A stretch of DNA of 64,000 nt, from positions 161,448,001-161,512,000 of the forward strand of contig JBITNC010000001.1 of assembly GCA_050084985.1 (NCBI GenBank), given 5' to 3'. Below the pieces are notes generated by a model, which saw only the letters and a list, made by a program, of their open reading frames with translations, was not told the origin of the DNA and did not search any database. Shown one piece after another: positions 1 through 10,749 of this stretch (the stretch's first letter is position 1; each line of letters begins with the position of its first letter). The stretch comes from Nageia nagi (Eukaryota; Pinophyta). A program made the position numbers and the translations under genes.

Positions 1-2
1 TG

Positions 3-271
3 TTGTCGTCTCTCACTATCTCGCAATATCTTTTGAGGACTTTGCAGGCCGACTACGTGTCGAGAATCATCCCCATAGTGGGATACTTGCCGGTTGCACT
101 GACCTTCTACTGGCGTCTCAAAATGCTTGTGATCGCCCGCTCACCACGCTGGTGGTAGGTAATACAAAGCAAGCTGCCACCTATATGTCCAAAGTAATGC
201 AGAAAAATATTGAAGAGGAAGAAGAAAACCAATGCCAACGTACCACTGACATGTCAAAAAATTGTACGTAA
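3..271 (+). pseudogene. PHT1-family phosphate transporter fragment
   Basis: Positions 3-128 read (frame 3) RTLQADYVSRIIPIVGYLP followed by LTFYWRLKM. This matches the PHT1 H+/phosphate symporter segment that ends in 'QADYxWRI...LTFYWRMKMPETARYTALV'. The reading then jumps to frame 2 from about 131, giving TTLVVGNTKQAATYMSKVMQ, the PHT1 'TALVxxNxKQAAxDMSKVL' motif at the start of the central cytoplasmic loop. It ends at a TAA (269-271) after an acidic run. PHT1 proteins are about 520-540 residues with 12 membrane spans and import inorganic phosphate at the plasma membrane. Only about 85 residues around span 6 and the loop are present, with a frameshift near 125-140 and no second half. The window edge cuts the upstream part, so I cannot tell whether the 5' half exists. 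Family recognition is strong. Non-function is inferred from the frameshift and early stop. Confidence 0.8.
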
Positions 272-2673
272 AGCATACTAACACATAGAAAATAAAAATA
301 AGAGAGATTATTTGAAAATGGATTTAAAACAATAATTATTTAACTATAAACTTAAAGAATTGAATATTTATTACTTATATATTAGAAACAAAGCATCCCA
401 ATACAGAGATGCATTTCAATTATCACAAAGGCATCTACACCATTTAGTATTATACATAAATTTGCTCACTGAGCAGACAAAATATAATTTACCAAGATTA
501 ATCATCCGATTGAAAAACAATACTCTTCACAACTATCAGACCTATTTTTCTCCAGCAGATTGAAAGTGTATATCCATGTTCGTACAATATTATTTTATTG
601 CATGTGTAAAGAGCCAATTATAAAGCTTAACATCCCACTTACCGGTACAGAGCTCTCTGCCATGGCAGCCTTTCCCATCATCAACGCCGCATAGACGTCG
701 TAGCATCAGTACGTATTTTGTATGGCAGAGTGAACCAGCCAACGTGGACTCCCTCGTGATGTAGGCGCCACACACAAGCTTCATTTCGATCTGAACCCTC
801 TCTGCATGCCCTCGTAAGACACCAGCTGCAGTCATCCGAATGTATGGCCAGCTGAACCAATGTGTATTCCGTATAGATTAGCAGGATTTGCATAATTTAC
901 ACAGTATCTGTCTTGCGAGGCGGGGAGGTCTTTTTCCATTTTTGATAATTTTATTGTTAAGTGGTGATGTGAGTATTAATCTCTAGTACTCTCTCTCCTA
1001 GGGGAGGAGGGTGTCTTGGATGTGTCGTGCTATTGTGGCGAGGTTTTCTTTTGCTGTGAAGGTGAGGCTTAGGATGGATTCAACACCCACATCTATACCT
1101 CATCCTCTATCTTGGACTTCTTCACTACAACATGATGGGGATTCTCATGTGCAATTGCAAATCCCTATCAGTCTCACCCTCTAGATAGATCAATCGCTCT
1201 CCTCCCAATCTCCAAAACTATGGATTCTTTTGCAAACAGATCTGCACGAATGAAATTACGTATTCCTCTTTAATCTCCTCAACTAGATAAGAATGATACG
1301 ATTAAGAGCCATGAAAAGATTATGTAGGCCTTTTTTTACCGTGGTAAGATTGGAAGCTAAGTATTTGCTCACATGCTACCACCCTCCCTGCTCTTGAGTC
1401 CCTTCCTGCACACTCACTCCGACAATGCAGTTATTTTTTTAATACAATCTCGCCCTTTAACTCAAAGATCTTATGCATAAGGTGCAAATGAATACCTACC
1501 TAAAAATACCATTCCTTAATGATCCAGAAGAAAACTAACATGTGTAGAGAAGAAAAAACATACTAGAATGAAGCACATCTACCACCCAAACAAACACTCA
1601 CAACAAATAAATTTTTTTGTTCTCCGACTTTGTCGACTGCATTAAGAAAGCATTGATGGAGACTTTCCTTGTCTACTCAGTTTGTAACCTCCATTCTCCA
1701 TCGCCCTTTCCCTTCATTGTACAAGTAGATTTTCCAACAGAAACTAGGCTCATGGCCATTGAATCTATTCTGAAACCAACCAACTCTCTGCAAAATACTT
1801 GAATCCTCTAAAGTTCTAAACCCTGCCCGTTGTGTGTACGTTACGTGAATATTTGCAATGGAATGCATGCAAGTAGGGAATTCCTTTTCCCCACCATTTG
1901 TTTCTCGTTGCACAAATGGCTACTTGTCTCTCACCTAGGGAGTTCTTCACATGCATATTCAAATCGAGTGATTTCACTTATTAAAATAAAGGTTTTATTC
2001 TGATTGCCACGTGTCCCCCTGCTATAACTTCTTTGACTCGTTAACATTGCCAGTTGAATGGTTGATTGGACTTTTCGATTAGTAATGTTAATTTAATAAT
2101 TTAAAAATTTTATTATATAAATTTAAATTTATAAATATAAATTAAAAATTATCATTTTATTACATAAATTATAAATTTTAAATATACATTATAAATTGTA
2201 AATAAACTTTACAGGTTTTAAATTTTTGAACATTATAATTTTAAATATGGTAAACTTTAAATTTTATAATTTTACACTTTATAATATATGATATTAAAAT
2301 ATTTACATTTTAAACTTTATAATTTGAAATCTTAAATATAAAATATAAATTCTAAATTTTAAATATAATTTTGATTATCATTCTTAATATTCAATAATTT
2401 AAAATTATTAATAAAAAATAAAAATTATAAGATATCAAATTTAAATATAAATTATAAATATTTTATAAAAAAGTGATTTATATTACATAATTTAGCTTTT
2501 AAATAGATATTAGAATCACTGCAATCTTATGCCTCTTTTGTACATATCTCATGCATGCTCAACCTCACATAAATATTTTAATTTTTTTAATTTTCTTATT
2601 TAAATCAACATTCTTCTAGTATTATTATCTTTCTTTAAAATTAATCAAATTTATTTATAATTCTAAAATATTA
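272..2673. other. Non-coding stretch; GC-richer block then AT-rich DNA
   Basis: No supported gene. Positions 590-1080 are clearly GC-richer than the rest and hold two overlapping minus-strand reading frames (590-893) with no family resemblance I recognise. A donor-like GTAAGT lies on the minus strand near 640 (plus-strand acttacc), so an exon is possible but unsupported. Positions 2085-2490 are almost pure A/T, built of degenerate variants of 'ttaaattttataa'. Positions 1080-2040 show nothing recognisable. Confidence 0.5.
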
Positions 2674-2678
2674 TTATT

Positions 2679-3549
2679 TGTTTACAAATAAAATTGAGCA
2701 TGCAAATAAATAAATAGGTAAATATTTACAAACCCAATATATCTGTATTTGAGCAATTTATTCTTAATAGCAATGAACAAGATAACCAATTCAGAAATTT
2801 AAATGTAATTGTACCAAACAAGACTGTGATTTGTATACTTACCTCACGGAACGTACTTGACAACGAAAGATGAAGATGTTGGCAATGTATTGATGATGAA
2901 CTGCCCTTCCAAAAATGTGGTAACCTATGAGGATGCAAAAAGAGGACCACAGACGGTCTATTTCAGAGATATTAGAGCACCGACGGTGTTCTTTCGTTCG
3001 TAACGGAGCACCGGTGGCCTTCATTTGATGATTCTTGATCTCTCAATCAAGTCCGGAACTTCGATATGGATGTCTCAGATAGTAGTGTGATATTAGAATA
3101 GATCATGGATGTCAGGATAGCTCACGAAAGGAAGCACACAAACCACAGCCTTGTAGGCGGTACCAAAAGATACCTTAAGGGGTTGCCACTACAAGACCAT
3201 ACGCGGGATCGTGTGTATCCTTGTTATGTGGACTTACTATTAGATCCCTTATTTATATAGATAATAGATAATACAACCCATGGGTCGGCATACATCTACA
3301 TAAACAAGGCTAATTCACAACATTCTAGATAAACACACCAATAAACAAGGTAATTTATACAATATTCAAGATAATTCTTGCAATATTCAAGATAATCCAT
3401 GCAATATTCAAGATAATCATTATAAGATTCACATTTAAGACAAACATTGATATTATCACTTTAAGACATTCAAGACATATATTTAGACCAAGCATGTTTT
3501 TCATTAATTTATTGATTTAAAAACATAAATTCATTTTTATGTGTTAAAA
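2679..3549 (-). repeat. 3' LTR of the gag-only element
   Basis: Begins TGTTTACAAAT directly after the TSD TTATT (2674-2678). It carries the same TATA-type box (3251-3259) and the same short tandem units (about 3359-3425) as the right copy. Its inner end (atgtgttaaaa) has lost the canonical CA seen in the partner (atgtgtaaca). Confidence 0.88.
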
Positions 3550-3565
3550 GATGCCCCACTTTGGA
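3550..3565 (-). other. Polypurine tract of the gag-only element
   Basis: On the minus strand the bases just upstream of the 3' LTR read CCAAAGTGGGGCATC. A G-rich tract here is expected as the plus-strand primer for reverse transcription. Confidence 0.55.
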
Positions 3566-3920
3566 TGTGAAATCGAAAGAAACATGAGGTGAGTTGAGAT
3601 TTTGCATTCAAAGTAATAACACAATATCATAGCAAACAATTTGACAAGCAATGATAAACACTAACCATTCTATACTTAAACAAAATCATGACAAAGCTTG
3701 TTAGTACTAGATATGGGTTGAGAATACTCCCTTTTGATATTACCTTGGGCATGCTTGCCCCTTACATTTTGCCATAGTAAGTGATAGCCTGATATATCTG
3801 ATAATTTGATAATCTTGCTGCAACGCTGATGACTCGTGACAACAAACCTGACAACACACATGACGATGACCTGATAGACAACCTATCCACACATGACGAC
3901 CTGACGATAACTTAACCAGA

Positions 3921-4096
3921 CCACATCACAAGATAAGACATGATAACCATGACAACACACATGACCATGTCACAAGACAAGGCATGATAACCATGACAAC
4001 ACACATGACCACATCACAAGACAAGACATGATAACCATGACAACACACATGACCACATCACAAGACAAGACATGATAATCATGACCACACACATGG
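3921..4096. repeat. 44-bp minisatellite, four copies
   Basis: Units begin at 3921, 3965, 4009 and 4053, each reading ccacatcacaagacaagaca followed by tgataaccatgacaacacac with few substitutions. It lies in the 3' non-coding part of the gag-only element, where an autonomous relative would have pol. Confidence 0.85.
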
Positions 4097-4520
4097 GAGA
4101 GCTAAGTTCCATACAACTGCAATGGAAGATGAGACTTTGCACCAAGAGGCATGTTGCAGCTGCATAAGAACCGAACTCTACAAAATAAATGATAAGCTGA
4201 CAGGGGAGAGCTAAGTTCCACACAACTACAATGGAAGCTGAGACTTCACACCAAGAGGTATGCTGTAGTTGCATAAGAACCGAACTCTGAAAAATAAATG
4301 ATAAGCTGATAAATGGGAGTTGAAACTCTGCCAAGAGGCATGATAAGCTGATAACACATGACAACACACTGATGAGAGCTAAGTTCCATACAACTGCAAA
4401 TGGAAGCTAAGACTTCACACCAAGAGTTATGTTGTAGCTGTATAAGAACTGAACTTCGTAAAATAGATATATGGGAGCTGAAACTCCATGCCAAGGGGCA
4501 TGATATATGATAAAAGCTGA
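4093..4520. repeat. Imperfect ~110-bp tandem repeat, about three copies
   Basis: Units start near 4093, 4203 and 4373. Each contains gagctaagttcca, then caactgcaatggaag, accaagaggcatg and cataagaaccgaactct. Copies differ by substitutions and short indels. It directly follows the 44-bp array, inside the gag-only element. Confidence 0.75.
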
Positions 4521-4908
4521 TCTTTATGCCAAGAAGCTTGGTATACATAAGATAACACTGATCACTGTGCCAAGAGGCCTACAAAATGATTTAAGAACTG
4601 ATATCTCTACCCATAAGGATATACAAAATAGTGACCTAGGATCTGAAACTCCATACTTAGGGGGATCTAGTGACTTTTGTTTCAACAAAAAGAGATCACA
4701 GAAGAGGACCGTAGGTGGTCTTCACTGATAGATATGGAGCACTGGCACTCCTCTTTTTACATAATGTTAGTTTCGTTAGTATTAGTATGATAATGGATGC
4801 TCACCAAATGATATTTCTAAAGGGCAACTCACCCCCGCTAGTGCTAGATTCATGTTGATTTTTACACCATGGTGCCCCAGTGATAGTAGGGCTTTTTGTT
4901 GTATTTTT

Positions 4909-7047
4909 TTATGCATACATTACTCCTGTGTTATGTTTGGGCATGGGGTTTTTGTAGATTCCCAAGTTTTCATTATCTGCATGCACAGGAGCTTTCCCTT
5001 TTATGTCAAGTTTTTCAAATGAGATTGCCTTTCTATCTACCAGATCTTGGGTGATATCTCTGAATTTCTTACATTCACATGTTTTGTGGCCATGAAATCT
5101 ATGGTATTGGCAAAATCCTCTTGTAGTTTTAGTGGCTTGTTGATTTACAGGTGGCAATTGAATTAGACCCTTCTTCACCAATGATTGTAACAACTCATTA
5201 TGATCTTCTGTGATTTTAGTGTATACCCGGGGAGTCTGAGGTTTGTTTGATTTATGTTTGTATTTTTCTTATGTGATTATGTTCATTATTTGCACTGTTG
5301 AAGTTTCTCTTTCCTCTTTTCTAAGTTTCCACCGACCAATTTTCATCATGTGTTGCTCTTTTCGAATCATGGAATTGATCATTTCAGAGAGGGGCTGGTC
5401 TAGATAGTTAAAGAATTCAAGCATCATCTCATCTCTAATGGATTTTATTAGCATGTGTTTTAGTTCTTTCTCATTCAAGTTTATGAATTTTGCAATTTTT
5501 TTCCATTTCGCTACAAACTTGTTAAATGGTTGATTTTCTTTTTGTTTCATTTTGGCAAGATCTATAATGAGTGGTTTTCTCTTTATGTTATATTGATATT
5601 GATCTATGAATTCACATTTTAGTTGCTCATAACTCTTGATGCTTTGATTTTCAAGTCCATAGATCCAGTCGGATGCTTCTCTTCCTAAGCTAGGTGGAAA
5701 AAGTCTAGCTAACATATCAGAATCATGTTGATGTCTATAAGCTGCTTCTTCAAAGATTAAAATATGCATTCTCGGATCACTCATACCATTATATTTGTTA
5801 AAATCTATGTCTTTCCCTTCCCAAATTTTACTTCTTAATCTCGAACAAAGGGGGTGACTTTCTTCTAGTTGTTCATTCTCTTTTGCTTCATTTAAATGTA
5901 TTAGCCTTTTCAATTGTTCAGCCATGTTTGCTAATTGAGCTCTCATTTTATCTGATTTTTCTTTTTCAATTGATGAGTTTAAATTATCCTCAAGTTGCTT
6001 ATTTATGAAATCAAGATTTTTAGGTTCTTCTTCAATTTCATAATCAAGTATTCCAGGAATACATCTTCCTATTTGTTCTCTCCATTCATGAATAAGTTTA
6101 ATTTCTAGTTCTCCCATGATGACCTATCTTACACTCAATTGAGCTTTCTGGTAAGATTTTGTATTTGCTATTTTCTTTACCTCTATTTCTTTGATTTTCT
6201 TTTCTTTATCTGACCAGAAAGGGTAAGCATTAAGAAGTTTTTGTGCAACAGGGTCTATTTCAAGTTCTATTTCTGACTCACTATCAGACTCATCATCAAA
6301 CTCAATTATTTCATCATCTTCTTCTTCTGATGTTATTGGTTTATGATATGCGAATGCCAAAGATGACGAAGAGGGTTCACAAACATTTTGTTTAACTATA
6401 TCAGGGGTAAAAGAGTTTTGATCATGATGGAACATACAAAAGTTGATATGACTTTCCATGGTAGAAATGGGCCACGGGCGGTCCATTTCCACAGGGTTTC
6501 AATCGCGGTCGATCCTATTATAATCGATTATGATGCTTGAAAAAAGGACAGGTTCATCAAGAAATGTTCTAAAGGAAAATCTGAGACCATTCATGGTTAA
6601 AAATTCATAGATTTTATGCAATGAATAAGCTATGGTAGGATCTTCAGAGAACTTGTAGAATGCCCCAAAATGCTCTATGAATTTTTGTATCAACCTTAGT
6701 TTATTTTCAGTGAGGTTTGAATTGTTAGATTTCACCCATCGATAAGGGACCAACTGTGATCTGTTTTCCAAAGGTGGAACTAGATTTTCTAAGATTCCTC
6801 CTTCAAGGGTTTCATTATTCAAGCTATCATTATCTTTGGAATCACCATGATAGGATTCCTCATCTGAAAGTTTATCTTTGATAATCCAAGGAGCACTCTC
6901 TTTATTTAGTCTAGCACTTTTCCTAGTTGGCTCTATTCCTTTCCATGTTTTTCTTTTTCTCTTATTTTGTTCCGATGATGATTGAACTAACGAAGGATAA
7001 TCTGATAATTCATTTATATATTTGTTCATTTTCAAATTAGTAAGCAT
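4909..7047 (-). pseudogene. Gag polyprotein, one 713-codon frame broken by three stops
   Basis: Starts at an ATG (7045-7047) 3 nt past the primer site and stays in one frame down to 4909. Only in-frame stops interrupt it, at 6499-6501 (TGA), 6124-6126 (TAG) and 5269-5271 (TAA); I see no frameshift. The N-terminal 180 residues are basic then acidic and unrecognised; residues about 185-310 include an acidic run. The third part (5269-6117) is a Retrotrans_gag (PF03732)-type capsid domain: WIYGLENQSIKSYEQLK, then QPFNKFVAKWKK, then a C-terminal helix with IRDEMMLEFF. Past the last stop a zinc-finger-like CQYHRFHGHKTCEC occurs, typical of Ty3/gypsy Gag (spacing C-x2-H-x4-H-x4-C with an additional Cys). 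The first stop sits in a CGATTGA context, consistent with CGA to TGA deamination. The protein would form the particle that packages element RNA. It is now probably inactive. Confidence 0.85.
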
Positions 7048-7049
7048 GT

Positions 7050-7067
7050 TTCACGTCGGGTTCACCA
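7050..7067 (-). other. Primer binding site, tRNA-Trp
   Basis: On the minus strand the sequence 2 nt inside the 5' LTR reads TGGTGAACCCGACGTGAA. This is the complement of the 3' end of plant cytosolic tRNA-Trp (TTCACGTCGGGTTCA plus CCA), 18 of 18 as I recall that tRNA. The gap to the LTR is 'aa' (7068-7069). Confidence 0.85.
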
Positions 7068-7069
7068 AA

Positions 7070-7939
7070 TGTTTACAAATAAAATTGAGCATGCAAATAA
7101 ATAAATAGGTAAATATCTACAAACCCAATATATCTGTATTTGAGCAATTTATTCTTAATAGCAATGAACAAGATAACCAATTCAGAAATTTAAATGTAAT
7201 TATACCAAACAATACTGTGATTTGTATACTTACCTCATGGAACGTACTTGACAACAAAAGATGAAGATGTTGGTGATGTACTGATGATGAACTGCCCTTC
7301 CAAAAATGTAGTAACCTGTGAGGATGCAAAAAGAGGACCACAAACGATCTATTTCAGAGATATTAGAGCATCGATGATGTTCTTTCATTCGTAAAGGAGC
7401 ACCGACGGCCTTCGTTTGATGATTCTTGATCTCTCAATCAAGTCCAGAACTTCGATATGGATGTCTTAGATAGCAGTGTGATATCAGAATAGATCGTAGA
7501 TGTCAGGATAGCTCGCAAAAGGAAGCACACAAACCATAGCCTTGTAGGTGGTACCAAGAGATACCTTAAGGGGTTACCAGTACAAGACCATACGCGGGAT
7601 CATGTCTATCCTTGTTATGTGGACTTACTATTAGATCCCTTATTTATATAGATAATAGATAATACAACCCATGGGTTGGCATACATCTACATAAACAAGG
7701 CTAATTCACAACATTCTAGATAAACACACTAATAAACAAGGTAATTTATACAATATTCAAGATAATTCATGCAATATTCAAGATAATCCATGCAATATTC
7801 AAGATAATCATTATAAGATTCACATTTAAGACAAACATTGATATTATCACTTTAAGATATTCAAGACATATATTTAGACCAAGCATGTTTTTCATTAATT
7901 TATTGATTTAAAAACATAAATTCATTTTTATGTGTAACA
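7070..7939 (-). repeat. 5' LTR of the gag-only element
   Basis: Direct-repeat partner of 2679-3549. Its outer end (aaca, 7936-7939) abuts the TSD TTATT (7940-7944). A TATA-type box lies on the minus strand (plus-strand atttatata, 7642-7650) at a position suited to promoting gag. An internal unit of about 21-25 bp (caatattcaagataatccatg) is repeated about three times near 7750-7812. Confidence 0.88.
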
Positions 7940-7944
7940 TTATT

Positions 7945-9054
7945 GTATATGTTTTCAAAGTCAAGTTTTATTAAAGTAAAAAAATACATAAAGATAAAAA
8001 TATATTTCATAATTCATACAATAGATGAGATCGATTGATATCATCAAAAACTCCCATTACAACACAATTATTTCCATTGTGAATGTAATAATTTGTAATG
8101 GGAATCTCAAGGATGGGAAGATATGGGAAGCTTGAGTGGAATACAATGAAGAAGGAAGAAAAATTGAAATTTTTCTTTTCGTGTTGGATTGAAACTATCA
8201 ATGGTGATGTTGGGTTACAGTATAGATATGCCTAAATGTTTGCATGAGAATATCATGGTCAAGTTCTTAGCTCTAATGGGTGAAGGATAAAAGAACTACA
8301 TGCTTCTATCTTGGGATTTATCCTACATGAAATCCTAAGACCCTTCATCTATTAAAGCTAAAACCAAAGTTAGTCAATGTAATTTAGCGAATGTGCCCTC
8401 CAGGATACCAAGGAGTTGGTGGCAGTCAAATGGATTTCACAAGAGTTGAAAAGGGTGAAAATGACTACCTAACATAGGTGAAAACATGCTAGAATAATTA
8501 TTTTACATTATAAGGTTTTTGCACATCTAGTCAATGAAGTTCAAAGCTTCCTCAAGAAAAAGTACACAATCAACTTATTTACAACTTAAAATAGTTCAAA
8601 CAAAATAATTACAAATGCTAAAATAATCATTTCATAGAATGATAGTTTTACATGCCTTATTCTTTTTGTGAATAAGAAATATCATTTTCAATATAGTACA
8701 AGTTTATCGTCAAATTTGTTCTTTCATATTCTAAAAATCAAAAGCCATTTTTATATTACTTACAAGATAATATCTTTTAGCCTATTTCACTTTCAAAATG
8801 ACTAATTTAATAGCAAACATAATTACTAGCATGCTTTCAGGAATTTCTAGGCTTGACCCATTTTTGAAATATATATCTATAGATTTTGTGCAACCATCTT
8901 CTTCAATAACCATCAAATACTAAGTACAACTCTTAGATGTTTTGCATCTTCTTCAATAACCATCAAATACTAAGTATAACTAGTGATATATTGTACCCAC
9001 TTCAAAACCATTTCCCATTAAAGCATTAATATCACATCATAAGATTGGTCCATT
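7945..9054. other. Intergenic AT-rich DNA with a short tandem duplication
   Basis: No gene supported. A segment containing catcttcttcaataaccatc plus aaatactaagta occurs twice in tandem (about 8897-8934 and 8945-8982, period about 48 bp). It lies directly upstream of the RPA-like remnant and may belong to the Helitron. Confidence 0.55.
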
Positions 9055-10340
9055 AAGGGTAGAGCTTTACCAAAAATAATAATCCATGAATGCCATAATG
9101 CTAATGGAGATGGAAAAGTTTTTGCATTTGATATTGTGGAAAAAGGGGGTTCTAAAATACATGTAACCTATTTCAATGTAGTTACTGATAAGTTCTATGA
9201 TGTTATTCACAAATTACATTTAAAATATTTCAAATGCTCATATATAAGAGGCAAAAAATTAATACAACACCTCAATTAACCCATATCAAATATTGCTTAC
9301 CATGTCATAAACAATAACTACTTTGACATGTGTTGAATATGCAATACCAACAAAGGTGCACATATAAAGAACATAGATTCATTGGTTTATTGCCCCAAAA
9401 AATCCCTTATTGATGTAATTATATTCTTTGTTATATTTCTACTAAATCAACTTTACATAATAGAGATGGTATAGAAATAATGATATGCACTACAAATATC
9501 ATGGATGTTTTAGGTTTTACCATTAATGTTACACTATAGGGTCATCATTGTGAAGTTGAAGGTAAACAACTTCTTAATATGCTTGAGTAGCTAAATACTC
9601 CAATTCTTCTTATCAAATTTAGAAATTTAACCTCTTGGAGTGGGAAGAAAATAGATTCTAACTCTTTAACCACCATCCAAATAAATCTAGATTTAGAATA
9701 AGCCTCAGTATTACGAACATGGTATTCTACCATATACACTACCCAAGCTCCTATTTCCATTTCAAACTAACACAATTCTAGAGCAACATTTGAAAATCCT
9801 ATAGAAATTGCACAAATTATTATCACAAACTTGTCATAAAAACATAATTTATGTGTTAAAGATACAATTTCTAAACTCTACCTTGATAACTTGTATTACC
9901 ATTCTTTACCTCAAATTGTTGATAACAAAAAATGTAAGAAAATAGTTCTAAAAAAAGGCACCAATGGTTATAAATATCCAGAATGTTTAATTAAACTCAA
10001 TGAATGTGACTTTAGCTGCATGCTAAAGATGAATGTTGAATATGATACATAAGAACTTCATAAGGTCACTACATTTGAAGGACTTACAACTACATTAATG
10101 GGTGTCTCTATGAAAGATTTCCAACTCCTACTAGTAAAAATAGATCTTTCTCAAGAGTGCTCAAAATTATCAACCATGAATTCTTGATTGGAATATCCAT
10201 TACAATGACTCATTTTGCTAGTCAAGATACACAAAGTTTTGTAATTACAAATAATAAAGTAGTTTAGACTTATATTTGTAACAACTTTCATAAATATTAT
10301 GACCTTTTGGTACATTCAGTGTGTATATTTATAGATGTGG
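9055..10340 (+). pseudogene. RPA70-like single-strand DNA-binding protein remnant (Helitron-associated)
   Basis: Positions 9058-9275 translate to an OB-fold stretch with GDGKVFAFDIVEKGGSKIHV, TYFNVVTDKFYDVI and YIRGK. This parallels the RPA70 pattern 'G.G.vF..DLvD..GgeIratcFN...DkFYd.i..gkvY.ISrG'. Farther on (about 9920-10130) a second block reads CKKIVLKKGTNGYKYPECL followed by MLKMNVEYDTQELHKVTTFE, like the zinc-ribbon C-terminal DNA-binding domain of RPA70 (Rep_fac-A_C), with some cysteines lost. Many stops and frameshifts separate the blocks. Plant Helitrons commonly carry RPA-like genes thought to protect single-stranded intermediates. The same orientation and closeness to the Rep/helicase remnant point to one element. 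A host RPA1 pseudogene is the alternative. Confidence 0.7.
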
Positions 10341-10749
10341 TTTACCATATGATTACAAACTTCAAGGTAATTTAAACTTATGTTTGTAACAACTTACATA
10401 ATTAAAATAAATTTTTGGTACATTCTATGTGTATATTTATAAAATTGGCTTACCTTATAAAAAAATACATACTAATAGAATGTTGTGTTCTCTTCATGTA
10501 TGTAATGTTCTTAATTTACATATTGTTATTGATAAAGAGCTATTGTATCATTTGCAATTATACATTAAAAAAAACTATTGTGTTAAAATAAAAATAGCTA
10601 TTCATTTCTTTTTTTTGTATGATCATAAAATTCATATTTAATTATCTCCTACATTTTTGTATCATAAATAATAAATTTCAAACGTGATCTATTTCATATT
10701 TTCTGGATATGATATTTGATTGCATTTATCCTTAGCATATCCATACTTC

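Larger units (their letters stand above)
2679..7939 (-). mobile_element. Gag-only LTR retrotransposon (TR-GAG-like, Ty3/gypsy-type gag)
   Basis: Complete element on the minus strand, about 5.26 kb. Two direct repeats of about 870 bp (2679-3549 and 7070-7939) start TG and end CA (the inner end of the left copy is mutated), and are flanked by the perfect 5-bp duplication TTATT (2674-2678 and 7940-7944). In minus orientation the order is: 5' LTR (7939-7070), tRNA-Trp primer site (7067-7050), a single gag frame starting 3 nt later (7047-4909), a minisatellite-rich non-coding tract (4740-3900), a purine tract (about 3565-3550), and the 3' LTR. I see no protease, RT, RNase H or integrase anywhere inside. 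This matches the known plant class of TR-GAG or gag-bearing non-autonomous elements, which depend on another element's Pol. The LTR copies differ at a few percent of sites, mostly transitions. Confidence 0.88.

Noticed and set aside
590-893. Two overlapping minus-strand frames in a GC-richer block with a GTAAGT-like donor
   Set aside because: No family resemblance and the two frames conflict, so I could not call a gene.
9545-9760. Minus-strand 71-codon frame
   Set aside because: It lies opposite the RPA/Helitron remnant and has no domain.
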